Positions 1 through 8,934 of a DNA stretch of 44,912 nt are shown one piece after another. Position 1 is the stretch's first letter; each line of letters opens with the position of its first letter. The notes below the pieces were generated by a model. The model was given only the letters and a program-made list of their open reading frames with translations, was not told the DNA's origin and made no database searches. The translations under genes and the position numbers were made by a program. Source of the DNA: Acidobacteriota bacterium (GTDB taxonomy: Bacteria > Acidobacteriota > Terriglobia > Acidiferrales > UBA7541); contig PMTV01000040.1 of assembly GCA_003167215.1 (NCBI GenBank), forward strand, positions 29,496-74,407, read 5' to 3'.

Positions 1-725
1 GCGATGTCCGCGCCCGGCGCAAGCCGCCCGAAGAGCTCGGTCATGCGATGGACTCGTCCGGTCACCATCGTTGCCGACAGATGATGAGGACTGGTAACAA
101 TATTGGAAATGATCTCGGTTTCCGCGGGATAAGGAACCGAAGGTTCCAGCACACCGACGATCGTTGCCACGCGCGCGCCCGAGGGATCACCCGAATCGAG
201 CTTCACGGTCTTGCCGATCACGGACGGATCCTTTTTCATGACCGTCGTCCAGAAACGATACGTCAGGACTATCGCGCCCGCGGCCTTTGGACCGTCATCG
301 TGCGCGTCGAGCAAGCGGCCGAGCACCGGGTGCAATCCCATGACCTCGAAATACGATCCGTCCACCACGCCGGCGCGGACCTCTCGCGGCTCGCCGAGTC
401 CCACCGCTGAGAACCCCATCTGGGAGAAATCGCCAAAAGCGCTCACTGTCTTCACGCGCGACTCGATATCCTGAATCTCGGGGACGGAGAACGTAGTGTT
501 CTCGACGCCGATCCCGGGCGCGCTCTGTCGAATGTAGATCAGGCGGTCTTCGTCGCGGTTGACCAGCGGCCGCAGCAACACGCCCCTCACCACGCTGAAA
601 ATGGCCGCGTTTGCGCCGATGCCCAGCGCTAGCGTGAGCACCACCGTAATGGCCAGCCCTTTGGTGCGCGCCAGCGAGCGCACCGCCATTTTCAGATCAG
701 GAACGAGCAAGTCTAGTTTGAGCAT
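1..725 (-). CDS. ADOP-type ABC transporter permease (MacB/FtsX family), N-terminal part
   Basis: The reading frame starts at 725 and runs off the left edge, giving the first 241 residues. It begins MLKLDLLVPDLKMAVRSLAR, has one transmembrane segment at about residues 20-42 containing TLALGIGANAAIFSVV, and continues into a MacB-type periplasmic core domain. The 'LxxDlr.AlRsLar' opening followed by 'alGIGanaaiFSvv' is typical of the very large ADOP permease family expanded in Acidobacteria. An AGGAGG ribosome site lies 7 bases before the ATG. These proteins have an N-terminal helix, a periplasmic domain and further FtsX helix triplets; the missing part would be to the left of the window. Substrate cannot be told from this fragment. 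No ATPase gene is visible in the window. Confidence 0.9.
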   Translation of the reverse strand, partial: MLKLDLLVPDLKMAVRSLARTKGLAITVVLTLALGIGANAAIFSVVRGVLLRPLVNRDEDRLIYIRQSAPGIGVENTTFSVPEIQDIESRVKTVSAFGDFSQMGFSAVGLGEPREVRAGVVDGSYFEVMGLHPVLGRLLDAHDDGPKAAGAIVLTYRFWTTVMKKDPSVIGKTVKLDSGDPSGARVATIVGVLEPSVPYPAETEIISNIVTSPHHLSATMVTGRVHRMTELFGRLAPGADI

Positions 726-990
726 CGTCCGGCCTCCTTACCGTTTGTATTACCTGGGGATTATCCTCGCCTAGCTATTCGCACGAGACAACTTTATTTT
801 GACCGCGGCCAGTCCGCCCACTGAAGTGATGCCAAGCGACCGTCCCCATAGCGCGCAATTTAAGTACCGTAAGCAAAACCACGTAAGCGCCGAAACGGTA
901 GGGACTTAGTAGAAAAGGATCGCGTAGAGTGTTGCGTCTAAATGCCCGCTATTGGGATGCATGGGTCGCGAAGCCGAACACTTCCCTTGC

Positions 991-1512
991 CTATGATCGG
1001 CCGGCCCGTTTCTCCAAGCCACCAGTTCGCACTGAGGCCAGCGTGTCCGCCAGCCGCTCGTAGCTCGCAGCCAGGCCCTTCTCCATGCCGCTCTTCAGGA
1101 CGGCATCGCGCGCCTCCCACGATTCGTAGAGGATCGTCTGCGTGATCGTCGTCTTTCCGCCATGCTCGGACAGAACGATTGTCCCGACGGCCTCGCCCGG
1201 GTACCAGGCTTCATCGAACTTCTCAGTGGAAACCAGCCGCTCGGGCGCCACAATCTCTCGATAAACGCCGCCCATCCCCATCTCTGTTCCGTCGGAGTCC
1301 TGCCGCCACACGTAACGGTACTTGCCGCCTACCTTCAGATCGATTTCGCATACCGGCATCGACCAGCCGGGCGGCCCGAGTAACCACTGCTTCACCAGCT
1401 CCGGCTTGGTGAAGACATCAAACAGCAGGCGGCGAGGCGCGTTGAATTCGCGCGTCATTACGATCTCTCGCTCGCCGCGCGTAGCTAGTTTCAGACTTCC
1501 AGTGTTCATCAT
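991..1512 (-). CDS. AHSA1/SRPBCC-domain protein
   Basis: A 173-residue protein of the START/Bet v1-like SRPBCC superfamily (AHSA1 branch). Visible hallmarks are TREFNAPRRLLFDVFTKPE near the N terminus, KQWLLGPPGW, the GGKYRYVW strand and the closing helix ending in a KGLAASYERLADTLA segment. The first ATG at 1512 overlaps the stop of the upstream ArsR gene in an ATGA arrangement, so the two are translationally coupled. Such ArsR-AHSA1 pairs are common in soil bacteria; the SRPBCC cavity probably binds a hydrophobic ligand, but the ligand is unknown. An in-frame extension upstream of 1512 lies inside the ArsR gene and is unlikely to be translated. Confidence 0.9.
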   Translation of the reverse strand: MMNTGSLKLATRGEREIVMTREFNAPRRLLFDVFTKPELVKQWLLGPPGWSMPVCEIDLKVGGKYRYVWRQDSDGTEMGMGGVYREIVAPERLVSTEKFDEAWYPGEAVGTIVLSEHGGKTTITQTILYESWEARDAVLKSGMEKGLAASYERLADTLASVRTGGLEKRAGRS

Positions 1513-1862
1513 CGGTGATCTCCCTGTCGCTTCCTGCGTCCACGTTTTTTCTCCTGGGTCTTCATCTGGCCGAGCAGCGCATCCAGGCGCTGGAAGTTGC
1601 CTTCCCAAAGCTGCCGGTAGCGCTCCACCCACTCCTGAAGCTCCTGCAGCGGTGCCGGACGCAATGTGTAAATTCGGCGCTGAGCGTCTACTCGAACTTC
1701 AACGAGCCCGGCATCACTGAGAACGCGCAGATGTTTTGAAACTTGCGGTTGGCGAAGACCCAGGCGGTCGACCAAGTCCCCGACAGGGCGAGATCCCTTA
1801 CGCAACAGCTCGACGATTTGAAAGCGATTGGGCTCGGCAAGCGCTCTGAGTGTTTCCATCAT
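1509..1862 (-). CDS. ArsR-family winged-helix transcriptional regulator
   Basis: A 117-residue DNA-binding protein. It opens with METLRALAEPNRFQIVELLR, followed by a winged helix-turn-helix whose recognition part reads LGLRQPQVSKHLRVLSDAG (about residues 35-53) and a wing VRVDAQRRIYTL. The ArsR metal-binding ELCVCDL motif is absent, so it is not an arsenic sensor of the classical kind. The C-terminal 35 residues are a basic tail. The start is one of two adjacent ATGs at 1862/1859. It is the first gene of a two-gene operon with the AHSA1 protein and probably autoregulates through the inverted repeats just upstream. Confidence 0.92.
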   Translation of the reverse strand: MMETLRALAEPNRFQIVELLRKGSRPVGDLVDRLGLRQPQVSKHLRVLSDAGLVEVRVDAQRRIYTLRPAPLQELQEWVERYRQLWEGNFQRLDALLGQMKTQEKKRGRRKRQGDHR

Positions 1863-1871
1863 GGCGAATCC

Positions 1872-1925
1872 GAATATGCCTCAGACAGTATATTCATGTC
1901 AAGACATATTCTTCAATTGGAATAT
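1872..1925. promoter_or_regulatory. Cluster of inverted repeats, likely ArsR operator
   Basis: Three palindromes overlap the putative promoter: GAATAT(1872-1877)/ATATTC(1890-1895), ATGTC-AA-GACAT (1896-1907), and ATATTC(1906-1911)/GAATAT(1920-1925). ArsR repressors usually bind AT-rich dyads over their own promoters, so autoregulation is inferred. Confidence 0.5.
1887..1916 (-). promoter_or_regulatory. Putative sigma-70 promoter of the arsR-AHSA1 operon
   Basis: On the minus strand TTGAAG (1911-1916) and TATACT (1887-1892) are separated by 18 bases, ending 25 bases before the ArsR ATG. The position and -10 quality fit; the -35 is weak. Confidence 0.5.
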
Positions 1926-1936
1926 ACGATTTTATT

Positions 1937-4576
1937 TTAGGGTTGGGGCGCGTGCGCTGAGAGGCGAGTCAGCTGAGGTGAAGAGAGTGGGCCGCTGAGA
2001 TGGTAAGTAGGTTGAGAGGAGGCGTCGGCGGCGCGCGAAGTGCGTTCAACGGGCGCACCTGAAGAGACTCGAAGGCGGAAATCGAGATTGTGGGCGAAAT
2101 CCATGGCACCCATGGCGTTGATTTCGCCGGACGGAGTAAGGGACGAAAGTTCCGAAAACTTAATCTCGCGGTCACCACAGGTGAATGCAGCCGAGGCTTC
2201 GTGAAAGGAACTGACGCCGGGACGGCTGGCGCCTTCGCGCAGGGAGTCAGTCAGACTGAGGTTGCGAAATTCAACGTCGTTCAGCCGCGCTCTGCCTTTA
2301 CACGCGAGCGAAGCGAGCAGATCGGACTTGGTGGCACCTCGCGCTCGTAGAGCGAGTTCTCCCGAGGCTGCGCCGGCAAAAATATTCTCGAAAGCCGGGG
2401 AATCCGCGGAAAGCGATGCAAGATCGATGCGCGAGAAAGCCACGTTCACGCGATAGGAAGGAATAGCCGCAAAATCGGCGTCGAATGACGCACCGATATT
2501 GCCTCCGTAAAACTGGCCCCGCGCATTGACGAACTCGACGTGGTGCCCATCCACTTTCAGCTCGCCCTGCAGACGCCGTACGACGACAGGAGCCAGCGTG
2601 AATTGGTCGATAGCCATATGGCCGGTGGCGTGAAGATTGTCAGTCACTGCATTCGTTGACGAGCGAGCGTTCAAGAACGGCAACATGCGGTCGAGGAAGC
2701 TTTCCCGCCACTCCGGATTGAGCCAGCGATCGACTTCCGCCGCTGCAAGATGGTCCGCCGAAAGCGCGAACTGCCATCCGCTGGAGGAATGACGATCGAA
2801 CGAGCCGCTCCAATGAGCGCCAAACGCCGCGGCGGACGAGAGCGAGATGTGACGAGAGTCGGTTTTCCAATCCGAACGGGCTCGAATGTCTTCGATGGGC
2901 TGATTGAGGAACGGCGTGCGAAGCGACATTTCGCCCGATTCCCCGCCCCAGTCAATGAAACCTGTCGGTTGCGTTTGCCAAGGGAACGCGGCGCCCTGCC
3001 ATCGTAAATCGCAACGCACGGGACCCGCCAAATCCCATCCGCGAGAAATATTCCATCCGAAGGCGCTTGCCGTGGCAATCAAGTCGCGCGCCTGCGTTAA
3101 ATTTCCGAACAGGTGAAAGGTGGGAAAATCCGCCGAGGCGGGTTTCGCGGACGCTTCCATGCGCAACGAACTGGCGGAAGCGCCGAACGAGAGCGCGACG
3201 GGAGCCAGCGAGGCAATGCCGCCGTCATAACGAAACTGGATATTTCCAAGGTGAGCTGGAACCCGCAGGTGGACGCCCGTGAGCTCTGCTCCATCAATCG
3301 TTACGGCTGCGCGATTCATCTGCAAAGGCCAGCCGGAAATGTTTCCACGCACGCTGGCGAATCCGCGGAGTGAAATATCGGCCGCGACATCCGAATGGAA
3401 CGCCCGGATCCAGGCGAGCAGATCGTTCAAATCAATCAAGGAAGAAGCGATATCAATGGAAACGGGGGGCGTTTTCAGCGCGGAAGCTTGTGCCGGAGTT
3501 TCCCAGGCGATGCGCGCCGACGCTCGAGCATGAGAATGCGGCGCTTCAATGGCGGCATCGCTTATTTCGAATCCGAAAGTCATCGGATTCCAGTGGATGT
3601 TCGCGAGTACGTTGAGGGCCGGATTGTCCGGGCGGAGCGCGAGGTCCCAGCGGTGAAGCTGTCTGAATTCCGCGCGCGACTGAATGGCCCAGCCATCTTC
3701 GCGGTCTTCCGTTCGAGCATTCAGAATAAGAGTAAGAATTCCGCGAACGCCGTAATCGTGGTTTCGCGCGAGGCGCAGCACATCCGGCACGGAGGCGTCG
3801 CTCCAGGAGACGTCGAGCTCCGCGGGACGCAAACGTGAGGACGTGCCGCCCATGTGGCCACTCACATGAAGAATCCCTGCTTGTTGCACGATCACCGCAG
3901 CACGCGTCGGAGTCGCTTCGAGGTCCATGTTCCATCGGCCCGGACCTGCCGGCTCGATGTAACCCGTCACGCCCACCAACGCAAAAGGAAGCTTTTCGTC
4001 GCCACGCTTGAAATTGATCCGGCCCGAATCCACTTCGATGCGGCTAAAGCGCACAGACTGCGAGGCGGAAGGTGCGCCGCTGGAAGCGGCTGAAGAAGCC
4101 AGGGTGGAAGCAGGCTTGGGCAGCCATTCGGCGAGGTTCCAATCGCCGTCGAGATTACGAACGAGATTAAGGCTCGGACGCTCCATCGAAACAGTTCCAA
4201 GCTGAATGTGGCCGCGCATCAGCCCTTGCCAGCGAAGACGCACGGTGAGCGACTCAGCCCTGAGAAAATATTCATTTCCGAAGCGCGGATCCTCGCCGAA
4301 GGTGACCGATTGCGCTTGAAGTGTTGGACCGCCCCACAAGCTGAAATCATAACTGCCAACTTGAACCGGCCTGCCGAAAGCGGACTCGAGCCGCGCGGTA
4401 ATCTTTCTCTGCAAACGGGTATGGCGAATGAGGAGAGAAATTCCAATGTCCGCAAGCCAGAGGAGAACGAAGAACAGGAGTATCCATTTGAACCACCGGC
4501 TCCAGCCGCGTGATCGCGCGTGAATCGACGCCCGAGGCTGAGAAGCTGCGACGCTTTGGGAAAGAGTGTCTGACAC
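1937..4576 (-). CDS. AsmA-like inner-membrane protein
   Basis: An 879-residue protein with one N-terminal transmembrane helix (about residues 29-50) and a very long exported region. After the helix comes the AsmA-type start: RKITARLESAFGRPVQVGSY, then LQAQSVTFGEDPRFG and FLRAESLTVRLRW. The C-terminal third contains the repeated beta-strand pattern seen in AsmA_2 domains. AsmA-like proteins are bridge-like envelope proteins linked to phospholipid or outer-membrane homeostasis in Gram-negative bacteria. The gene lies 24 bases downstream of lepB and is probably the last gene of the rnc-lepB transcript. Family assignment is firm; specific role is inferred only. Confidence 0.85.
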   Translation of the reverse strand: MSDTLSQSVAASQPRASIHARSRGWSRWFKWILLFFVLLWLADIGISLLIRHTRLQRKITARLESAFGRPVQVGSYDFSLWGGPTLQAQSVTFGEDPRFGNEYFLRAESLTVRLRWQGLMRGHIQLGTVSMERPSLNLVRNLDGDWNLAEWLPKPASTLASSAASSGAPSASQSVRFSRIEVDSGRINFKRGDEKLPFALVGVTGYIEPAGPGRWNMDLEATPTRAAVIVQQAGILHVSGHMGGTSSRLRPAELDVSWSDASVPDVLRLARNHDYGVRGILTLILNARTEDREDGWAIQSRAEFRQLHRWDLALRPDNPALNVLANIHWNPMTFGFEISDAAIEAPHSHARASARIAWETPAQASALKTPPVSIDIASSLIDLNDLLAWIRAFHSDVAADISLRGFASVRGNISGWPLQMNRAAVTIDGAELTGVHLRVPAHLGNIQFRYDGGIASLAPVALSFGASASSLRMEASAKPASADFPTFHLFGNLTQARDLIATASAFGWNISRGWDLAGPVRCDLRWQGAAFPWQTQPTGFIDWGGESGEMSLRTPFLNQPIEDIRARSDWKTDSRHISLSSAAAFGAHWSGSFDRHSSSGWQFALSADHLAAAEVDRWLNPEWRESFLDRMLPFLNARSSTNAVTDNLHATGHMAIDQFTLAPVVVRRLQGELKVDGHHVEFVNARGQFYGGNIGASFDADFAAIPSYRVNVAFSRIDLASLSADSPAFENIFAGAASGELALRARGATKSDLLASLACKGRARLNDVEFRNLSLTDSLREGASRPGVSSFHEASAAFTCGDREIKFSELSSLTPSGEINAMGAMDFAHNLDFRLRVSSGAPVERTSRAADASSQPTYHLSGPLSSPQLTRLSAHAPQP

Positions 4577-4600
4577 AGCGAATAGCGGCCAACGGCCACG

Positions 4601-5410
4601 CTAATGGACCTCGTGCATCATCCGATGCCAGCGCGTTCGGCTGGGGAGATGCAGAACATTTTGTCCTATCGCGCGCAAGCTGCCAAGGAATCCGCGATCG
4701 GCGTAATCTTGGGAGGTGGCATCAACGGACCAGTAAACCATAATCGGACGGCCCATAATAGCGCGTCGGTCCACAAAGCCCCAATAGCGGCTGTCCCAAC
4801 TACGATCGCGATTATCACCCATCACAAAATAATTATCCGCGGGGACGACGAGCTCGCCGCGCTGGACGTGACTCAGAATTTGTTCCGCCCATTCCGGGCG
4901 AAGTCCGATTTCGACGAAGTAGCGGTTGGGCGGCGGAAAATTATCGCCGAAGGGATCTTCATAAGCCGGTTCGTGAACCACGTACGGCTCAGAAAGCGGA
5001 TCGCCATTTACATAGACATGCTGGTTGATGATCCGAACGCGATCTCCGGGCAAACCGATCACGCGCTTTACGTAGTGCGGATGATCGTCGAATGGAAACT
5101 TGAAGACGATAATATCGCCGCGCCGAATTGCGCGGTAAGGAAGAAGCTTTTCGTACCAAGCCCCGTTGCCTTCGAATATAAACTTATTCACCAGCAAATG
5201 ATCTCCGACCAGCAGCGTCGGCTCCATGGACTGGGAAGGAATTTTGAAAGCTTGAACGATGAACGTGGTTCCGAAAAGCGCAAGCAGAACTGTTACCAGA
5301 AGCGACTCGGCATACTCGGCAAAAGTACTGCGTTTCGCCAACTTCCTTACACGCGGGGGTATGGGAGTTGAGATGTTTGCCGACTCCGCTGTAGAAGTAT
5401 CTGCTTCCAT
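4601..5410 (-). CDS. lepB: Signal peptidase I
   Basis: A 269-residue S26-family membrane serine peptidase that removes signal peptides from exported proteins. One transmembrane segment lies at about 36-54. The catalytic serine is Ser61 in the SQSMEPTLLVGD box, and the general-base lysine is Lys115 in HYVKRVIGLPGDRV. The later MGDNRDRSWDSRYWGFV box is also intact. With a single membrane anchor it is shorter than E. coli LepB but normal for this phylum. It starts 8 bases after the rnc stop, so the two are probably coupled, as in many proteobacterial lepB-rnc neighbourhoods, although here rnc comes first. Confidence 0.97.
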   Translation of the reverse strand: MEADTSTAESANISTPIPPRVRKLAKRSTFAEYAESLLVTVLLALFGTTFIVQAFKIPSQSMEPTLLVGDHLLVNKFIFEGNGAWYEKLLPYRAIRRGDIIVFKFPFDDHPHYVKRVIGLPGDRVRIINQHVYVNGDPLSEPYVVHEPAYEDPFGDNFPPPNRYFVEIGLRPEWAEQILSHVQRGELVVPADNYFVMGDNRDRSWDSRYWGFVDRRAIMGRPIMVYWSVDATSQDYADRGFLGSLRAIGQNVLHLPSRTRWHRMMHEVH

Positions 5411-5418
5411 GAACTCCT

Positions 5419-6123
5419 TCAGGACGTTCCGTTGCTCGCTTCGAGAATTTCCAGCGCCGTTCTTGCGGCACCCTGCTCTGCTTCTTTTTTACTGCGGCCT
5501 TCCGACGCCGATAGCTTTTTGCCTGCATCCCAAACTTCCACTTCGAATGTTTTCTGGTGTTCCGGCCCCGATTCGCTGCGGATGCGATATTCGACGGGCG
5601 GCAATCCGCGCTGCTGGAGCCATTCCTGCAACGCGGATTTGTGGTCGGCTCGCTCAAGACCGCCGGCGTTGATTGCCAACGCTGGTTCGAGCAGGGTACG
5701 TTGCAGGAAAGAAGCCGCAGCTTCGAGACCGGCATCCAGATAGATGGCGCCGAGGATGGCTTCGAAAGCATCGGCCAGCAACCTCTTTTTGTCGCGGCCT
5801 CCGGTTTTTTCCTCGCCAGGCCCCAGCCGCAAATGCATGCCGAGCTTGAGTTGCTTTGCAGCCGAATGGATCGAAGAAGCGCTGACGAGCCGAGCGAGGC
5901 CCTTGGAAAGTTTTCCAGAATCCCAATCGGGGAAAGTCCGGCAAAGCTTTTCGCTGGCCACCAGACCTAGAACACGATCTCCTAGAAACTCCAGACGTTC
6001 GTTATCGGTATCGTTCGAATTCTGACGATGCGAGCGGTGGATCAAAGCCCGCTCAAGGACTTCAGGATCCTTAAAACGATGACCCAGGATCGCCTCGAGC
6101 TCTTCGCGTTCCTGTGCGGTCAT
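5419..6123 (-). CDS. rnc: Ribonuclease III
   Basis: A 234-residue double-strand-specific endoribonuclease for rRNA and mRNA processing. The signature is NERLEFLGDRVLG at 41-53, with the second acidic cluster DAFEAILGAIYLD around 118-130, and a double-stranded RNA-binding domain at about 159-228 (HKSALQEWLQ ... KKEAEQGAARTALE). All metal-binding acidic residues (Glu43/Glu46-Asp49, Asp118, Glu121) are present. The residue after GD, usually Ser in the ERLEFLGDS signature, is Arg50 here. It sits between the TPR protein and lepB with gaps of 17 and 8 bases. Confidence 0.96.
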   Translation of the reverse strand: MTAQEREELEAILGHRFKDPEVLERALIHRSHRQNSNDTDNERLEFLGDRVLGLVASEKLCRTFPDWDSGKLSKGLARLVSASSIHSAAKQLKLGMHLRLGPGEEKTGGRDKKRLLADAFEAILGAIYLDAGLEAAASFLQRTLLEPALAINAGGLERADHKSALQEWLQQRGLPPVEYRIRSESGPEHQKTFEVEVWDAGKKLSASEGRSKKEAEQGAARTALEILEASNGTS

Positions 6124-6140
6124 GGTTGGATAAACCTTGC

Positions 6141-7052
6141 CTACGGTTTAGGCGCGGCGGGTTGCGCGGACGCCTGTTTCTTAGCTTCATCAATTTTCGA
6201 TCTACAACGATCGGCCAACCCACCGGGAATCTGGGCGCATTTCTGATATGCGTCTGCGGCTTCGCTGAATCGCTTCAAGTCCTGCAGCTCAACTCCCATC
6301 ACGTAGAAATCAGTAGGATCCGGCGTGGCGGCGATTTTCTCACCGGCCTGCAGCTCGGTGACGGAATTGGCAAAATCCTGACGGCGAAAATAAATTAGTC
6401 CCAGACCGCTATGGGCCTGGGACAACGCCAAGTCCTTTGCCTTTGCAAACTGTTCGTCCGTCAGATTCGCGGGCTTGGTTAGTTTGGAGATTACGTCGAT
6501 TGCATGCTTTTCGAAAACCTCCGCTTGGTTCAGGCGTTTCTCCGCATCCGGATCGTCGGGATTGTAGTTGTGTGGGATTACCCAGCCTTCGATAACGAGT
6601 ACGGTGACATTATCCGGGTTTAGCGCCAGCGCTTTATCGGCCGCATCATACATTTTGTCGAATTGTTGTTTATCGAGGTAGTCCTGCATCAGGCGCGCAT
6701 AAACCTGTTCCGCATATTTGCTCTTGGGGTATTTTGCTACAAACTGCTCGCCAAGCTTAATTCGGGCATCGGCTTGTTGCGGAGCGTTCGCATCGACAAA
6801 AGCTTTGTAAGCTTTCTCTTCCTCAGGATCAATTTTGGGCGCTTCGGCCGGCGCTTGCGGGGCGCTTAGCGGAGCCGCTTTCCCCGATGGTGCCGGCGTC
6901 GGCTGTTGCTGCTGCGGTTGCGGTTGCGGTTGCGGTTGTTGCTGCTGCGGTTGCTGCTGGTACTGCGCGCTTGTGCCTTGCGCGACTGCCAGTCCTGCCG
7001 CGATAAGTATCGCTATCGTTTTCAGTCCGACGTGAATTGACTTAAAACTCAT
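6141..7052 (-). CDS. Secreted TPR-repeat protein with Gln/Pro-rich linker
   Basis: A 303-residue protein with a signal peptide (about 1-29, IAILIAAGLAVAQGTSAQ), a low-complexity linker of QQ and PQ repeats at about 30-62, and several tetratricopeptide helices from about residue 80 to 290 (for example DKMYDAADKALALNPDNVTV and SVTELQAGEKIAATPDPTDF). TPR arrays bind other proteins; the partner is unknown. It probably acts in the periplasm. It precedes rnc by 17 bases and follows another TPR protein by about 50 bases, so the operon runs from 8674 down to 1937. Confidence 0.8.
   Translation of the reverse strand: MSFKSIHVGLKTIAILIAAGLAVAQGTSAQYQQQPQQQQPQPQPQPQQQQPTPAPSGKAAPLSAPQAPAEAPKIDPEEEKAYKAFVDANAPQQADARIKLGEQFVAKYPKSKYAEQVYARLMQDYLDKQQFDKMYDAADKALALNPDNVTVLVIEGWVIPHNYNPDDPDAEKRLNQAEVFEKHAIDVISKLTKPANLTDEQFAKAKDLALSQAHSGLGLIYFRRQDFANSVTELQAGEKIAATPDPTDFYVMGVELQDLKRFSEAADAYQKCAQIPGGLADRCRSKIDEAKKQASAQPAAPKP
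6903..6963. repeat. Low-complexity trinucleotide/hexanucleotide repeat in coding sequence
   Basis: A run of GTTGCG, GTTGCT and GCTGCG units encodes the Gln/Pro-rich linker of the TPR protein on the minus strand. Such tracts are prone to length change by slippage. Confidence 0.8.
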
Positions 7053-7105
7053 TTTTCACCTTTCCTGGTTGGCTTCCCCGGCGCATCTAAGAGCGCCCGC
7101 CGGGA

Positions 7106-8674
7106 TTAAGGCTTTTCTGATTCCTTGCCGTTTTCGGATGCGCGAGGCTTATAAGCTGAATCCAAGCCGCGCTGGGCGGCCACGCGAGCGTTCTCTGGCG
7201 AGCCATTGATTGCGAGAGCCACGCGATACTCGATGAGTGCCTCATCACGTTCGTCTTCAAGGTCATGGATGCGGCCGAGATACACATGCGACCAGGCCAA
7301 GATCGTGGGATCGGATGTCCCGCCGGAATTTGCCGGACCCGACGCCGTCGATCCTAAAGCGTCAACGAGCTGCTCAAATAATTCTTTAGCGCGATCTGCA
7401 TCGCCCGACAGTATAGACGCAATGGCCAGTCCATACACTGCTCGCGGCTCATTCGGATACTTCTCCAGAATTTTTCCGAAGGTCGCCGACGCGGCTGCAG
7501 CATCCTTTAGCGCGATTTGATGATCCCCGTCTGCCAGCTGGCGATCGAGCTCGGCAGGCTGGGCTTCGCGCACCGAGGCTGTCTGTGCTGGTGCTGACGC
7601 CTCCTGAAAAGGAGCAAAAGTGAAATTCTGTAAACGTTTCAGCTCCGCCGATACATCAACACCCGCGACGATGTCGGGGAAATAATACGTCATCGCGGGC
7701 TCGGCTTTCTCAAACTTCTGCAATTGTGCAACGAAGGGCCGCACGAGAATAAATCCGGATTGATCGTTCTCCGCTAGTGCGGCCTCAAGCTTTTCCGGCG
7801 TGAGACGGCGCAAACGCAACTCTACGGCCTTGATCAGGCATTCGTCGGTGAATGAGAGAAAGTCCGTGCGATATTCAGTGGGGAGCCGGGGAGCGCGCGC
7901 CGCAATGTTGAGGAGCGCGCTCTTGCCTTCGACTTGCTTGCGATATCGAAGAGGCAAAGTGTCCAGCATGAAATGCAGGTAGGCGTGCTGGATATCGTCA
8001 ACGGGGAGCTGCGCGCCCGTTCCGACAACGATCGCGTAATGGTCGCCGAAATTGCGAAAGTTCGTGCGATTGCCGACCAGGGGCTCAACTTCCACGGTAA
8101 AGGTTCGCCCTTGCACAGGCTTGAGAATTTCACGCAGGTAACCGTTCGACACGGTGACGATGCGCCGGACGGGTGATTGATAGCGAGCTATGGCGCGGTT
8201 GTACTCCGGCTTGATTTGGGCCCAGCGAATATCGAGATGGGCTTCGCTATAAAAAGCCACCAGGAGTTTTTGAAACCCTTCGAGAGAGGCTACGTCGGGA
8301 GGAAGAAAATCCGCATTACCTTGATATTGAAACGTTGGCGGCGGACCAACCACGAGAGCGAACGTAATGTAGCGCGAGAGCGTCTCGCCTGAGTCCGCCA
8401 GGGCGTGGTCGCGATAGAACTGGCGGAGAGCGACGGTGGCAGGACCCTGAAGTTTCAGGAGTTCGCCGCGCAACGCGAGACGCGAAGGCATTTCAGCGAG
8501 GGTACTTTCATCCGCGTCGAAACCCGCCGCGTCGAGCGCGCACATCGTTGAAAACAGCTGCTGGCTCGCCTCTACGCTGATTCCGCTGGCCCACTCCTGG
8601 GTAGGGGCGGCCTGCCCATGAATCTTGGGCGCAGCCGCGATTCCCAAAACGAGCAGAGCGGCGGAACACATCAA
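7106..8674 (-). CDS. Secreted protein with C-terminal TPR repeats, function unknown
   Basis: A 522-residue protein opening with a hydrophobic signal-like stretch (LLVLGIAAAPKIHGQA). The middle (about 40-340) is not recognised; it contains the conserved-looking segments FRNFGDHYAIVVGTG and DDIQHAYLHFMLDTLPLRY, reminiscent of acidobacterial secreted proteins, with no clear catalytic motif. Residues about 385-500 form TPR helices (ASATFGKILEKYPNEPRAVYGLAIA, AWSHVYLGRIHDLEDERDEA). The first ATG is at 8671 with an in-frame TTG at 8674; neither has a strong ribosome site, so the start is uncertain and could lie slightly upstream. It heads the transcript that continues to the other TPR gene and rnc. 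Confidence 0.7.
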   Translation of the reverse strand: MMCSAALLVLGIAAAPKIHGQAAPTQEWASGISVEASQQLFSTMCALDAAGFDADESTLAEMPSRLALRGELLKLQGPATVALRQFYRDHALADSGETLSRYITFALVVGPPPTFQYQGNADFLPPDVASLEGFQKLLVAFYSEAHLDIRWAQIKPEYNRAIARYQSPVRRIVTVSNGYLREILKPVQGRTFTVEVEPLVGNRTNFRNFGDHYAIVVGTGAQLPVDDIQHAYLHFMLDTLPLRYRKQVEGKSALLNIAARAPRLPTEYRTDFLSFTDECLIKAVELRLRRLTPEKLEAALAENDQSGFILVRPFVAQLQKFEKAEPAMTYYFPDIVAGVDVSAELKRLQNFTFAPFQEASAPAQTASVREAQPAELDRQLADGDHQIALKDAAAASATFGKILEKYPNEPRAVYGLAIASILSGDADRAKELFEQLVDALGSTASGPANSGGTSDPTILAWSHVYLGRIHDLEDERDEALIEYRVALAINGSPENARVAAQRGLDSAYKPRASENGKESEKP

Positions 8675-8934
8675 TTTCGGGTGTGACTGAAAGATCCTTC
8701 GAATGGCCAGACTCCTCGCGAGCGTGCGCTCACCTCAAACGACTTCCCCGTTGCTACAGCGGTTCGCGCTTCGAAACACTAAACTCTAGCGGTCGGCCAC
8801 GACAGAGTCAAGAAAACGCGCCAGAGGTCAACGAAAGACTTCCGATTGGCCGCAGAATCGCGGGCACATGTTGGCGGCGAAAAGAAAAATGGGAGGCGCA
8901 ACTGTGCGGATAGAAGCGCTTTCGCGATAAACGA

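Noticed and set aside
4604-5371. Open plus-strand frame of 255 codons opposite lepB
   Set aside because: It is the antisense of a gene with complete signal-peptidase motifs; no motif or ribosome site supports it.
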